Assembly (NCBI RefSeq): GCF_003667445.1
Contig: NZ_RCTF01000021.1
Span: forward strand, 36,944 to 100,943
Direction of reading: 5' to 3'
Length of the DNA stretch: 64,000 nucleotides
Source: Xanthobacter tagetidis
GTDB taxonomy: Bacteria > Pseudomonadota > Alphaproteobacteria > Rhizobiales > Xanthobacteraceae
Below, piece by piece: positions 56,432 through 64,000 of this stretch (its first letter is position 1; each line of letters opens with the position of its first letter). The notes under the pieces were generated by a model, which worked only from the letters and a program-made list of their open reading frames with translations, was not told the origin of the DNA and did not search any database. A program made the translations under genes and the position numbers.

Positions 56432-57798
56432 CGCGCCGCGCCGTAGCGCTCGGCGATCAGCGCGTCGAGGGCGCGGATGGTCTGCGCCTCGCCGCCCTCG
56501 GGCCGGCCGGGGCGGGTCGAGGCGTTCCAGGCGAACAGGTCGAGGTGCAGCCAGGAGCCGGCGGGGGCGGCGAACTTCTCCAGGAACAAGGCGGCGGTGA
56601 TGGCGCCGGCGAGCCCGCCGGAGGAGACGTTGTTGGTGTCGGCGATCTTCGAATCGAGCATCGACGCATATGGCTGCCACAGCGGCAGGCGCCACAGCGG
56701 GTCGGCCTCCGCCTTCGCGTGGCGCGCGAGGTCGGCGGCGAGCGCGTCGTCGGCGGTGAAGGCGGCGGGAAGCTGCGGGCCGAGCGCCACCCGCGCGGCG
56801 CCGGTGAGGGTGGCGAAGTCGATCAGGAGGTCCGGCTCCTCCTCGCAGGCGAGCGTCAGCGCGTCGGCCAGCACCAGGCGGCCTTCCGCATCGGTGTTGC
56901 CCACCTCCACCGAGAGGCCCTTGCGGCTCGCGAGCACGTCGCCGGGCCGGAAGGCGCTCGCCGAGATGGAATTCTCCACTGCCGGGATCAGCACCTTCAG
57001 CCGCACCCGGGCGCCGCGCGCCAGCAGGAGATGGGCAAGGCCGAGCGCCGAGGCCGCCCCGCCCATGTCCTTCTTCATCAGCAGCATGGCCGAGGAGGGC
57101 TTGATGTCGAGGCCGCCGGTGTCGAAGGCGACGCCCTTGCCCACCAGCGTGACCTTGGGCAGGCTTTGGTCGCCGGCGGTGATCTCGATCAGCCGCGGCG
57201 CGGAGGCGGAGGCGCGGCCCACCGCATGGATCAGCGGGAAGTTCTGCGCCAGCAGGTCCTCGCCGCGGATCACCCGCACCGCTGCGCCGTGCTCGGCGGC
57301 GAGCGCGCGGGCGGCATCCTCGATCTCGGCCGGGCCGAGGTCGTTGGTGGGGGTGTTGATGAGGTCGCGCACCAGCGCCACGGCGGCGAGGGTGCGCGCG
57401 AGATCGTCGGCGTCGATGCCGGCCGGGACGGCGAGGCGCACATTGCGCTCCGGCGTCTTGCGGTAGCGCGCGAAGCGGTAGGCGCCGAGCGCGAAGCCCA
57501 GCGCGGCGAGCCGCGGATTGTCCAGCGCGCCTTCGAGCCGGTAGGTGCCGGCGGGCAGGATCGCGGGCAACGCGCCGGGCGCGAACGGGTCGCCGCCCTC
57601 GGCAAGGCCGAACAGAACGCCGGCCAGCATTCCGTCGGCACCTGGCACCAGGAGGTGCTTGCCGGCGGCGCCCTCGAAGCCGGCGCTCTCGGCGAAGCGC
57701 CGTCCCGGCTCGGGCAGATCGGCCTGGGGCAGGCTCTTCCGGGTGACGCACCAGATGGGCCGGCTCTCGGCCGGCGCGCTCACGATCACTTCACGCAT
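56428..57798 (-). CDS. Leucyl aminopeptidase family (M17) protein
   Basis: 456 residues from the ATG at 57798. The M17 metal and catalytic residues are in LVGKGVAFDTGGLDIKPS, MKKDMGGAA and NTDAEGRLVLADAL. The N-terminal domain is shorter and divergent from PepA, typical of the alphaproteobacterial subgroup that sits beside NlpC/P60 genes. It removes N-terminal residues from peptides in the cytoplasm. The stop overlaps the next start (ATGA). Confidence 0.93.
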   Translation of the reverse strand: MREVIVSAPAESRPIWCVTRKSLPQADLPEPGRRFAESAGFEGAAGKHLLVPGADGMLAGVLFGLAEGGDPFAPGALPAILPAGTYRLEGALDNPRLAALGFALGAYRFARYRKTPERNVRLAVPAGIDADDLARTLAAVALVRDLINTPTNDLGPAEIEDAARALAAEHGAAVRVIRGEDLLAQNFPLIHAVGRASASAPRLIEITAGDQSLPKVTLVGKGVAFDTGGLDIKPSSAMLLMKKDMGGAASALGLAHLLLARGARVRLKVLIPAVENSISASAFRPGDVLASRKGLSVEVGNTDAEGRLVLADALTLACEEEPDLLIDFATLTGAARVALGPQLPAAFTADDALAADLARHAKAEADPLWRLPLWQPYASMLDSKIADTNNVSSGGLAGAITAALFLEKFAAPAGSWLHLDLFAWNASTRPGRPEGGEAQTIRALDALIAERYGAAR

Positions 57799-57853
57799 GT
57801 GGTTGCTCCTCGCCTTGCGAGGTAGCATGCCGGCGCGCGGTTGGAGAAGCGCT

Positions 57854-58339
57854 TCAGGCGCCGAGCATCAGGCTGGAATAGGGATGCAGCAGCAGTCCCG
57901 CGCCGGCGAGCGCCACCGCATAGGGCAGGCTCGCCTCCACCGGCGCGGCCGCCGGGCCGCCCGCCGCCCGGCGCTGCAGCCTGACCGCGAGGGCGAGGGA
58001 GAGGCCGCCGCCGATCAGCCCGGCGAAGAGCGCGAACAAGGGGAGCTGCACCGGATCGAGCCACAGCATGAGGGCGCCGGCGAGCTTGACGTCGCCGGCC
58101 CCGACGAGGCCCTGCGAGAACAGCGAGAAGCCGAGCGCCGTCACCGCCCCCGCCACCAGCAGGCGCAGCGAGAGGTCCGGCAGCGGCGCGACCAGCGCCA
58201 TGGCGGCGAAGCCGAGCAGCAGCGCCGCCACCAGCAGGTTGGGAATGACGCGCCGGGCGATGTCGGTGCCGATCACGGCGCACAGCACCGTGGGATAGAG
58301 GCCGACGAGGATGAGTTCCTGGAGCGCCGGGGCCGTCAC
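57854..58339 (-). CDS. cpaA: Prepilin peptidase CpaA/TadV
   Basis: 161 residues from a GTG at 58339 (VTAPALQELILVGLYPTVL), hydrophobic. The two catalytic aspartates of the type IV prepilin peptidase core are in VIGTDIARRVIPN and the GxxDxK motif VGAGDVKLAGAL. It cleaves the leader of Flp pilin, encoded ten bases upstream. The other cpa/tad genes are not in the window. Confidence 0.9.
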   Translation of the reverse strand: MTAPALQELILVGLYPTVLCAVIGTDIARRVIPNLLVAALLLGFAAMALVAPLPDLSLRLLVAGAVTALGFSLFSQGLVGAGDVKLAGALMLWLDPVQLPLFALFAGLIGGGLSLALAVRLQRRAAGGPAAAPVEASLPYAVALAGAGLLLHPYSSLMLGA

Positions 58340-58349
58340 GCGCCGCGTC

Positions 58350-58514
58350 CTACTGGCCGGCGATGGCGGCGGTCGCCTTGAGCCGGGAGAAGGTGGTCGC
58401 CACCTGCGCCAGCACGGTGACGATGGCGATGGAGAGGCCGGCGGCGATGAGCCCGTATTCCAGGGCGGTCGAGCCGTCTTCCTCCCGAATGAAGCGGGCA
58501 ATAAGGAGCTTCAT
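58350..58514 (-). CDS. Flp/Fap-type pilin
   Basis: 54 residues from the ATG at 58514 (MKLLIARFIREEDG). A short basic leader, the cleavage glycine, then STALEYGLIAAGLSIAIVTVL with the Glu at +5 is the Flp pilin signature. It is processed by CpaA encoded next and assembled into thin adhesive pili. The longer in-frame reading to 58565 is not needed. Confidence 0.92.
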   Translation of the reverse strand: MKLLIARFIREEDGSTALEYGLIAAGLSIAIVTVLAQVATTFSRLKATAAIAGQ

Positions 58515-58692
58515 CGCGTCCGATCCGGTTGTCCTGCACGCGACGGAAGCGCCGCGACACGGCAACGCTAGGGGGCGGCCGTTGCGGGGAAGTAAAGCGG
58601 CGTCATTTCGATACCGTCGGCGGCGGGGCCTCTGCGGTAAGGGTTAACGGTCCGTCTTGCGCCCGCCGCGGAACCCGGCGCGCCGGCGCGCA

Positions 58693-58722
58693 TTGATGCG
58701 CACGCCGCCGGGGGACTATACC
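58693..58722 (+). promoter_or_regulatory. Possible promoter for zapE
   Basis: TTGATG (58693-58698), 18 bases, TATACC (58717-58722), about 70 bases before the zapE start. The 280-base gap between the pilin and zapE otherwise shows only a GGTTAACG word near 58643-58652. Confidence 0.3.
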
Positions 58723-58793
58723 GGCCCCTGGATGGACGCTCCCGCCGCTCGGCCGGGGCGAGGCGCAGGCGCGCCGGCAGCGGAGGCGGGTTG

Positions 58794-59981
58794 ATGGGGT
58801 CGGAGACCACGGCGCGGGTATCGGAGCTCTATGCGCAGAAGCTGGCGGCGGGCGAGATCTCCCCCGATCCGGCGCAGGCCGAGGTGGTGGCCGCCTTCGC
58901 CCGGCTGGAGCTGGAGCTGCGCCAGCGCGCCATGGCGCAGAAGTCCTCCGCGCTCGGCTGGCTGTTCCATCGCCGCGCCCCGGTGCCGCCGAAGGGGCTC
59001 TACGTCTACGGCAAGGTCGGCCGCGGCAAGACCATGGTCATGGACCTGTTCTTCGCGGCGCTGCCGGCCAAGGGCAAGAGGCGCGCCCATTTCCACGAAT
59101 TCATGGGCGACGTGCACGAGCGCATCTTCCGCGAGCGCGAGGCGCAGAAGAAGGGCGAGCGCAAGACCGCCGACCCCATCGCCCCGGTGGCCGCCCAGCT
59201 CGCCGACGAGGCGAAGGTGCTGTGCTTCGACGAGTTCCACGTCACCGACATCGCCGACGCCATGATCCTCGGCCGGCTGTTCGAGAAGCTGTTCGCCGAC
59301 GGCGTGGTGGTGGTGGCGACCTCCAACGTCGCCCCGGACGACCTCTATGCGGGCGGGCTCAACCGGGCGCTGTTTTTGCCCTTCATCGCCGAGATCAAGC
59401 AGCGCATGGAGGTGCTGAGCCTCGATTCGCGCACCGACTACCGCATGGAGAAGCTGGAGGGCGTCTCCACCTGGCACACCCCGCTCGGACCGGAAGCGGA
59501 CGCGGCGGTCAACGCCGCCTGGAAGCGGCTCGCGGGGCCGGCCGGCGGGGTGCCGAGCGAGATCGTTCTGAAGGGCCGCCACCTCGCCATCCCCGCCATG
59601 GCCAACGGCGCGGCGCGCTTCTCGTTCGCCAACCTGTGCGAGGCGCCGCTCGGCCCGAACCCGGACTATCTCGCCTTGGCGCGCATGTTCCACACCGTGG
59701 TGCTGGAGCACGTCCCGATCCTCGGGCCGGACCAGCGCAACGAGGCCAAGCGCTTCATCTCGCTGATCGACACGCTCTACGACGCCAATGTGAAGCTCGT
59801 CGCCTCGGCCGCCGCCGAGCCCGAGGGCCTCTATCTCGGCACCGACGGGGCGGAGGCGTTCGAGTTCGCCCGCACGGTCTCGCGCCTGCACGAGATGCGC
59901 TCCGACGAATACCTGGCGAAGCCCCACGGCCGGGGCGATTCGACCGCCTCCGGCAACACCACGGGCCTTGTCGAAACGTAA
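58794..59981 (+). CDS. zapE: AFG1/ZapE-family ATPase
   Basis: 395 residues from the ATG at 58794, with GGAGG upstream; the TTG just before is in frame but unnecessary. Walker A is YVYGKVGRGKTMVMDLFF, Walker B is VLCFDEFHVTDIADAMIL, and a sensor region FADGVVVVATSN follows. ZapE is a division-associated ATPase in E. coli; AFG1 handles misfolded membrane proteins in mitochondria. Confidence 0.94.
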   Translation: MGSETTARVSELYAQKLAAGEISPDPAQAEVVAAFARLELELRQRAMAQKSSALGWLFHRRAPVPPKGLYVYGKVGRGKTMVMDLFFAALPAKGKRRAHFHEFMGDVHERIFREREAQKKGERKTADPIAPVAAQLADEAKVLCFDEFHVTDIADAMILGRLFEKLFADGVVVVATSNVAPDDLYAGGLNRALFLPFIAEIKQRMEVLSLDSRTDYRMEKLEGVSTWHTPLGPEADAAVNAAWKRLAGPAGGVPSEIVLKGRHLAIPAMANGAARFSFANLCEAPLGPNPDYLALARMFHTVVLEHVPILGPDQRNEAKRFISLIDTLYDANVKLVASAAAEPEGLYLGTDGAEAFEFARTVSRLHEMRSDEYLAKPHGRGDSTASGNTTGLVET

Positions 59982-60070
59982 GGTGCCGCACGGCTTTTCG
60001 CCCCAATCCAGTCTTTGATCGCGGGCGCCATTGGTGTCAGGATCGATCAACGCTCTGGGGGGACGAAGAC

Positions 60071-60595
60071 ATGCTTGGCAGGAGAGTGAGGGCCCTGATT
60101 GTGTCGGCAGCGCTTGCGTCGCTGCTCGTCGGCTCTGCCGCAGGCGGCGCCGTGGCGGCGACCGTCGTCGCCCTGGGCGCGAGCCAGACCTATGGGAAGG
60201 GCGTCGCGCGCGGCGCGGATTTTCCCTCCCAGCTCCAGGCCATGCTGCGCGCCCAAGGCTATTCGGTCCGCTTGGCCAATGCCGGCGTGAACGGCGACAC
60301 CACCACGGGCATGCGCGCGCGCCTGCCCGGCGCGCTGACCTCCGACACGGTGCTCGTCATCCTCCAGCCCGGCGGCAACGACCGGCTGAAGGGCGTCTCC
60401 GAAGCCGAGACCGCCGCCAACATCGCCGCCATCAAGGCGACCCTCGCCGCCCGTAACATCCCGGTGGTGATGGTGCCCAACCAGATGTTCGCCGGTCTCC
60501 CGCGCCAGGCGGATGGCCAGCATTTGACGGCGGATGGCTATCGCGCGCTCGCCGCCCAGCTGGTGTCGCAGGTGGCGGCCTATCTCAAGAAGTAG
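60071..60595 (+). CDS. SGNH-hydrolase-like secreted esterase
   Basis: 174 residues from the ATG at 60071, with a signal peptide (LIVSAALASLLVGSAAGGAVA). The blocks of lysophospholipase L1/TesA enzymes are present: LGASQTYGKGV (block I, where the usual GDS is GAS but the Ser is kept), NAGVNGDTTTGMRARL (block II), ILQPGGNDRLKG (block III) and DGQHLTADGYRALA with the Asp-His pair. Probably a periplasmic esterase. Its stop overlaps the thiE stop by 11 bases on opposite strands. Confidence 0.85.
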   Translation: MLGRRVRALIVSAALASLLVGSAAGGAVAATVVALGASQTYGKGVARGADFPSQLQAMLRAQGYSVRLANAGVNGDTTTGMRARLPGALTSDTVLVILQPGGNDRLKGVSEAETAANIAAIKATLAARNIPVVMVPNQMFAGLPRQADGQHLTADGYRALAAQLVSQVAAYLKK

Positions 60596-61211
60596 TGGCA
60601 CCGAACGCTTGCGCCGCCGCGCGAAAGGCCGCCGCCGGGTCATCCGCCCGCATAACGCCGCCCATGAGGGCGAGCCCCGCCGCCCCGGCGCTCCGGCAAC
60701 TGCCGGCCTCGGCGGCGCCGACCCCGCCGAGCGCCAGCACCGGCACGCGGCAGGCCCGCGCGAACGCGGCGAGGCCCTCCACCCCCAGCGCCGGGCCGTA
60801 GCCGGGCTTCGAGGCGGTGAGGAACACCGGGCTCGCGGTGACATAGTCGAGCGCGGCCGGATCGGCCCGCGCCGCCTCCCCGAGCGTGTGGAGCGAGAGG
60901 CCCACCAGCGCGCGCGGCCCGAGCAGCGCGCGCGCCGCCGCCGGATCGCCGCCGCCCGCAAGGTGAACCCCGTCCGCCCCCGCCGCCTGGGCAAGGGCCG
61001 CCGGCCCGTGCAGCGTCGCCCGCGCGCCGAACGGCCGGGCGGCCGCGGCGATGCGGGCGAACAGCGCGATCTGTTCCGCCTCCGGCAGGTCCTTCTCGCG
61101 CAGGCTGATCCAGCGGCAGCCGCCGGCGCAGGCCTCCGCCACCACATCCGCGAGGCCGCGCTTCGCCTGCGACCGGTCGGTGATGAGCAGCACCGGCGGG
61201 GCGGCGAGCAT
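60585..61211 (-). CDS. thiE: Thiamine phosphate synthase
   Basis: 208 residues from the ATG at 61211. Motifs: LLITDRSQAKRGL, WISLREKDLPEAEQIAL, HGPAALAQAAGADGVHLAGGG, VGLSLHTLGEA and DYVTASPVFLTASKPGYGPALG. It joins the thiazole and pyrimidine phosphates to make thiamine phosphate. It is the last gene of thiOSGE. The longer in-frame reading to 61598 crosses thiG and is a shadow. Confidence 0.93.
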   Translation of the reverse strand: MLAAPPVLLITDRSQAKRGLADVVAEACAGGCRWISLREKDLPEAEQIALFARIAAAARPFGARATLHGPAALAQAAGADGVHLAGGGDPAAARALLGPRALVGLSLHTLGEAARADPAALDYVTASPVFLTASKPGYGPALGVEGLAAFARACRVPVLALGGVGAAEAGSCRSAGAAGLALMGGVMRADDPAAAFRAAAQAFGATTS

Positions 61212-61219
61212 CCCCCGCC

Positions 61220-61999
61220 TCAGCTGCCGACGAGGCCGAATTCGGGGCTCGACGCTTCGGCGTGCAATTTCTTGGGGATGCGGCCCGACAGCCGGGCAAG
61301 CCGCCCGCCCTCCACCGCGTGGCGGAAGGCCAAGGCCATGCGCACCGGATCGTGGGCCTTGGAGACAGCCGTGTTGAGCAGCACCGCCGCGCAGCCCAGC
61401 TCCATGGCGAGCGCGGCGTCGGAGGCGGTGCCCAGCCCCGCGTCCAGCACCACCGGCACCGGCGAGCGCGCACAGATCAGTTCGATCATGTGCGGGTTGG
61501 CGATGCCGAGCCCGGTGCCGATCATGGAGCCAAGCGGCATCACGGTGGCGGCGCCAAGGTCCGCGAGCTTCTGGCAGGTGACCGGATCGTCGTTGCAATA
61601 GGGCAGCACCACGAAGCCGCGGTTCACCAGCTCCTCGGTGGCCTTCAGCAGCTCTTCCACGTTGGGATAGAGCAGCTCCCGGTCGCCGATCACCTCCAGC
61701 TTCACCCAGTCGGTCTCCAGCGCCTCGCGCGCCAGCTCGGCGGTGAGCACCGCGTCCTTGGCGGTCTGGCAGCCGGCGGTGTTGGGCAATATGTGCACGC
61801 GGCCGGAGAGCAGGTCGGTCAGGCTCTCCTCGTAGCCCTTGAGGCTGATGCGGCGGATGGAGGCGGTGGCCATTTCCGAGCCGGAGGCCTCCAGCGCATC
61901 CAGGAACACCTTCTGGTTCGGATAGCCCGCGGTGCCGAGGAACAGGCGCGAGGCGAAGCTGCGCCCGGCGATGACGAGAGGATCGTTGAACGCGGTCAT
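61220..61999 (-). CDS. thiG: Thiazole synthase
   Basis: 259 residues. FASRLFLGTAGYPNQKVFLDAL, LPNTAGCQTAKDAVLTAELARE, the Schiff-base Lys in WVKLEVIGD, DAGLGTASDAALAMELGCAAVLLNTAV and the C-terminal RHAVEGGRLARLSGRIPKKL are standard ThiG. It builds the thiazole ring from deoxyxylulose phosphate, iminoglycine (from ThiO) and ThiS-thiocarboxylate. Confidence 0.97.
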   Translation of the reverse strand: MTAFNDPLVIAGRSFASRLFLGTAGYPNQKVFLDALEASGSEMATASIRRISLKGYEESLTDLLSGRVHILPNTAGCQTAKDAVLTAELAREALETDWVKLEVIGDRELLYPNVEELLKATEELVNRGFVVLPYCNDDPVTCQKLADLGAATVMPLGSMIGTGLGIANPHMIELICARSPVPVVLDAGLGTASDAALAMELGCAAVLLNTAVSKAHDPVRMALAFRHAVEGGRLARLSGRIPKKLHAEASSPEFGLVGS

Positions 62000-62050
62000 G
62001 GCTGTTCTCGTTTGTTTTCCGGCGAAGCGCCCCCTCCCCGGGGCGGGGGA

Positions 62051-62272
62051 TCAGCCCCCCTGCTTCGCCTCGATGATTTCCACCTGGTCGCCGGCCGCAA
62101 GGGGCGTGTCGCCCCAGGCGCGACGCGGCACAACGGCGCCGTTGAGCGCCACCGCGATGCCCTTGCGGGCGTCCTCCACGCCCTTCTCGCGCAGCAGCTC
62201 GGCGACGGTGGCGACCTGGTGCCGCTCCGGCGCGCCGTTGACGGTGAGGGCGAGCGTCATGGCGAGCGTCAT
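62051..62272 (-). CDS. thiS: Sulfur carrier protein ThiS
   Basis: 73 residues from the ATG at 62272, or 69 from the ATG at 62260. A 12-bp duplication (ATGACGCTCGCC twice) creates both starts. The ubiquitin-like core LTVNGAPERHQVATVAELL and the C-terminal GDQVEIIEAKQGG with the essential terminal Gly-Gly are present. It carries the thiocarboxylate sulfur to ThiG. It starts five bases after the thiO stop. Confidence 0.93.
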   Translation of the reverse strand: MTLAMTLALTVNGAPERHQVATVAELLREKGVEDARKGIAVALNGAVVPRRAWGDTPLAAGDQVEIIEAKQGG

Positions 62273-62277
62273 GGCGC

Positions 62278-63489
62278 TCACTCCGCCGCCGCGCGCGGCG
62301 CGAAGCGGGCAGCGGTGAAGGGCGCCGCCACCGCGTCCATACGGCCGTCGAGAATCTGCCCGACGATGGCCTCGGTGGTCACCGGCAGCAGCAGGATGCC
62401 GTTGCGGTGGTGGCCGGTGGCGTAGATCAGCCCCTCTACTTCCGCGCTCGGGCCGAGGATGGGCGCGTCGTCGCGGCTGCCGGGGCGGAAGCCCACCCAC
62501 TGCTCGATGATCGGCAGTTCCTCCAGCGCCGGCAGCGCGCGCCAGGCATTGGTGAGCAGCGCCAGCAGGCCGCCGGCGGTGAGGGTGGTGTCGAAGCCCT
62601 TCTCCTCCGTGGTGGCGCCGATGATGAGGCGCCCGTCGCGGCGCGGCACCAGATAGGCGCCGGGCGCCCACAGAACGTGATTGAGCAGGGGCGCCGCCGG
62701 GTCCATCTGCAGCGCCAGCATCTGGCCCTTGATGGGGCGCACAGGCAGGGGGGCCGCGGGGTCGATGCCGATGCCGCGGCTCCAGGCGCCGGCGGCGAGC
62801 ACCGCCACGTCCGCCGCATGCAACGTGCCGCCCGCCACCACGCCGGTGACGCGGCCCGCGGCGGTCTCGATGCGCTCCACCGGGCGGCCTTCGTGCAGCC
62901 GCGCGCCGGCCGCCTGCGCCGCCGCCTCCAGCGCCGCGGCGACCTTGCGGTTGTCCACCTGGTGGTCTTCCGGGGTGAGGATGGCGCCAGCCACCTTGGT
63001 GGCGAGATAGGGCTCGCGACGGCGCACCTCGGCGCCGCCGAGCCACTCCACCGGCAGGCCGAGCGACGTCTGGAGCGCGTGCAGGTGCCGCAGCCGGCCG
63101 AGATCGTCGGCGGTCAGCGCGATGGAGAGCGTGCCCTCGGTGCGCAGGTCGACCGGGATGCCGGCTGCCTGCTCCAGGTCGGCCGCGAAGCCGGGCCAGA
63201 GCGCCTGGCTCGCCCGGTTGAGCGCGAGGAGCACATCCTCGCCCGGCTCCGCCTCGGCGCAGGCGGCGAGCATGCCGGCGGCGGCATGGCTCGCGCCGCC
63301 GCCGGCGGCGCCGGCCTCGAACACGTCCACCGGGCAGCCGGCCTTGGCGAGCCGCCAGGCGATGGCGAGGCCGATGACACCGCCGCCGACGATGGCGACG
63401 CGCGGCCGCGAGCCGCTCGTGCGCGCGGGGCTTTCAGGCGAAGCGGATACAGGTGAAGACGAAGCGAAGGTCGATAAGCTCGCGCTCAT
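62278..63489 (-). CDS. thiO: Glycine oxidase ThiO
   Basis: 403 residues from the ATG at 63489, six bases after the GGGAG that ends the riboswitch; an ATG at 63495 would add two residues. The FAD motif PRVAIVGGGVIGLAIAWRLAKAG follows a Ser-rich N-terminus. AGGGASHAAAGMLAACAEAEPG, DHQVDNRKVAAAL, PVRPIKGQMLALQ and YATGHHRNGILLLPVT are family blocks. It oxidises glycine to iminoglycine for ThiG. The thiO-thiS-thiG-thiE order resembles rhizobial thiCOGE, but thiC is not in the window. Confidence 0.94.
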   Translation of the reverse strand: MSASLSTFASSSPVSASPESPARTSGSRPRVAIVGGGVIGLAIAWRLAKAGCPVDVFEAGAAGGGASHAAAGMLAACAEAEPGEDVLLALNRASQALWPGFAADLEQAAGIPVDLRTEGTLSIALTADDLGRLRHLHALQTSLGLPVEWLGGAEVRRREPYLATKVAGAILTPEDHQVDNRKVAAALEAAAQAAGARLHEGRPVERIETAAGRVTGVVAGGTLHAADVAVLAAGAWSRGIGIDPAAPLPVRPIKGQMLALQMDPAAPLLNHVLWAPGAYLVPRRDGRLIIGATTEEKGFDTTLTAGGLLALLTNAWRALPALEELPIIEQWVGFRPGSRDDAPILGPSAEVEGLIYATGHHRNGILLLPVTTEAIVGQILDGRMDAVAAPFTAARFAPRAAAE

Positions 63490-63495
63490 CGGCAT

Positions 63496-63571
63496 CTCCC
63501 TACGCTGGTATGATCCAGACAGGTTCGATGGGTATGATCTCAGCCGTGCACATGCACGGCACCCCAGGCCG
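63496..63571 (-). ncRNA. TPP riboswitch (THI element)
   Basis: On the minus strand, in order: GGGGTGCC, a variable GTGCATGTGCAC hairpin, GGCTGAGATCATACCC, then GAACCTGTCTGGATCATACCAGCGTAGGGAG. CTGAGA, ACCC, GAACCTG, GGAT-AT-CCAGCGTAGGGA are the conserved aptamer blocks. The final GGGAG is also the ribosome binding site for thiO, so TPP binding should close it. Confidence 0.96.
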
Positions 63572-63578
63572 TTCCGGT

Positions 63579-63606
63579 ATTATCCATACCCGGCCCTCGC
63601 GCGCAA
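63579..63606 (-). promoter_or_regulatory. Promoter of the thiOSGE operon
   Basis: On the minus strand TTGCGC (63601-63606), 16 bases, GATAAT (63579-63584). The start point expected seven or so bases on lands right at the 5' end of the riboswitch. Confidence 0.55.
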
Positions 63607-63666
63607 GGCCCTGAGCCGGCTTTGGCCGCGGGAATGGATCATCGCGTCGCCGGCCTGCTCTTGCCG

Positions 63667-63820
63667 CCGTCATCCCCCGGCTTGTCCGGGGGATCCACCC
63701 AGCGGCTCGCCCCGCGCTTCGTTTTCCGGGCGCCACGCAGGCGGCCCGGTGGATGCCCCGGACAAGCCGGGGCATGACGGCGGTTGGGGGGGCCAGAGCG
63801 TGGTCATCTCCATTCCCCCC
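63667..63820. repeat. Rhizobiales-type intergenic repeat with inverted ends, copy 1
   Basis: The left arm CCGTCATCCCCCGGCTTG (63667 onward) through GGGGGATCCACC is mirrored by GGTGGATGCCCCGGACAAG to CATGACGG (about 63747-63780), giving 33-bp imperfect inverted ends around an 80-bp centre. GGCCAGAGCGTGGTCATCTC and CATTCCCCCC follow. The GTCATNCCCGGCTTGTCC core is a widespread intergenic palindrome in this order. Confidence 0.8.
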
Positions 63821-63846
63821 CGTCACGCCTCCGGCTTGTTTCACCA

Positions 63847-64000
63847 CCGTCATCCCCCGGCTTGTCCGGGGGATCCACCCAACGGCTCGCCCCGCGCTTC
63901 GTTTTCCTGGCGCCGCGCCGGCGGCCCGGTGGATGCCCCGGACAAGCCGTGGCATGACGGCTGTTAGGGGGGCCAGAGCGTGGTCATCTCCATTCCCCCC
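63847..64000. repeat. Rhizobiales-type intergenic repeat with inverted ends, copy 2, reaching the window end
   Basis: The same 154 bases as copy 1 at an exact 180-bp offset, with about ten substitutions. The unit, including the GGCCAGAGCGTGGTCATCTC tail, ends with the window, so further copies may follow. Open frames across these copies are repeat translations. Confidence 0.8.

Noticed and set aside
63500..63955. Two short open frames across the terminal repeats, with internally repeated PRLVRGIHRA peptides
   Set aside because: They translate the duplicated intergenic element and the riboswitch; the internal peptide repeat simply mirrors the DNA repeat.
63667..64000. CRISPR-like appearance of the terminal repeats
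   Set aside because: Only two 154-bp units with inverted ends, no short identical repeats with unique spacers and no cas genes.

Overview
The window is about 64 kb of very GC-rich DNA with dense, overlapping gene strings. Everything points to an alphaproteobacterium of the order Hyphomicrobiales, most likely near Xanthobacteraceae (Xanthobacter, Ancylobacter, Azorhizobium). The signs are the ureABC-EFG-D set with urea transporter and Amt, the TctABC/Bug and TRAP receptors, the thiOSGE group under a TPP riboswitch, Flp pilus genes, sox genes, and a 'GTCATCCCCCGGCTTGTCC'-type intergenic repeat common in that order. The genus is an inference. I see no prophage, IS element, CRISPR array or rRNA.

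Layout. (1) 1-7255: a leftward catabolic operon (SDR, family III CoA-transferase, a solute-binding-like protein with no signal peptide, enoyl-CoA hydratase, FAH-family enzyme, aldehyde dehydrogenase cut by the window edge), divergent from a LacI-family regulator. The intergenic region carries a tandem operator pair next to each gene. (2) 7331-11025: arsenic island: ArsR, two unrelated arsenate reductases, Acr3, and a convergent SLC13/ArsB-superfamily permease. (3) 11211-20156: leftward urea operon ureA-ureB-ureC-crcB-crcB-ureE-ureF-ureG-ureD-urea transporter-amt. Two fluoride-channel genes sit inside it, and an AT-richer leader with several inverted repeats precedes it. (4) 20518-22380: GAF-GGDEF-EAL protein. 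(5) 22519-30431: LysR regulator divergent from a tightly overlapped set (enoyl-CoA hydratase, acyl-CoA ligase, 2-hydroxyacid dehydrogenase, enolase-superfamily enzyme), then a Bug receptor and an FMN hydroxyacid oxidase. (6) 30441-39183: an IclR-family regulator with HpcH aldolase, TctA/TctB/Bug transporter, flavin-reductase-like protein, FAH enzyme, HpaH-type hydratase, RidA and a LigI-like amidohydrolase. A TTCCA-N5-TGGAA operator recurs at three sites. (7) 39312-43155: a lone TRAP receptor followed by a membrane PAS-GGDEF-EAL protein. (8) 43367-49655: an IorAB-type exported molybdenum hydroxylase, a small cytochrome c, an FccB flavoprotein, then SoxX-SoxY-SoxZ-SoxA, with no SoxB or SoxCD in view. 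(9) 49768-52606: small secreted protein and a two-component system. (10) 52653-63606: tRNA-Glu, yggS, a diguanylate cyclase, an NlpC/P60 hydrolase plus leucyl aminopeptidase, Flp pilin plus CpaA, ZapE, an SGNH esterase, and thiOSGE under a TPP riboswitch. (11) 63667-64000: two direct copies of a repeat with inverted ends, running off the window.

The region is a mosaic of small-molecule catabolism modules, each with its own local regulator and often its own binding protein, plus nitrogen (urea), sulfur and arsenic functions and three c-di-GMP enzymes. The least conventional unit is region 8, which couples an exported molybdenum hydroxylase and flavocytochrome to a SoxAXYZ set whose SoxY lacks the usual GGCGG end. 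Regions 1, 5 and 6 look like organic-acid or aromatic side pathways whose substrates cannot be named from sequence alone.
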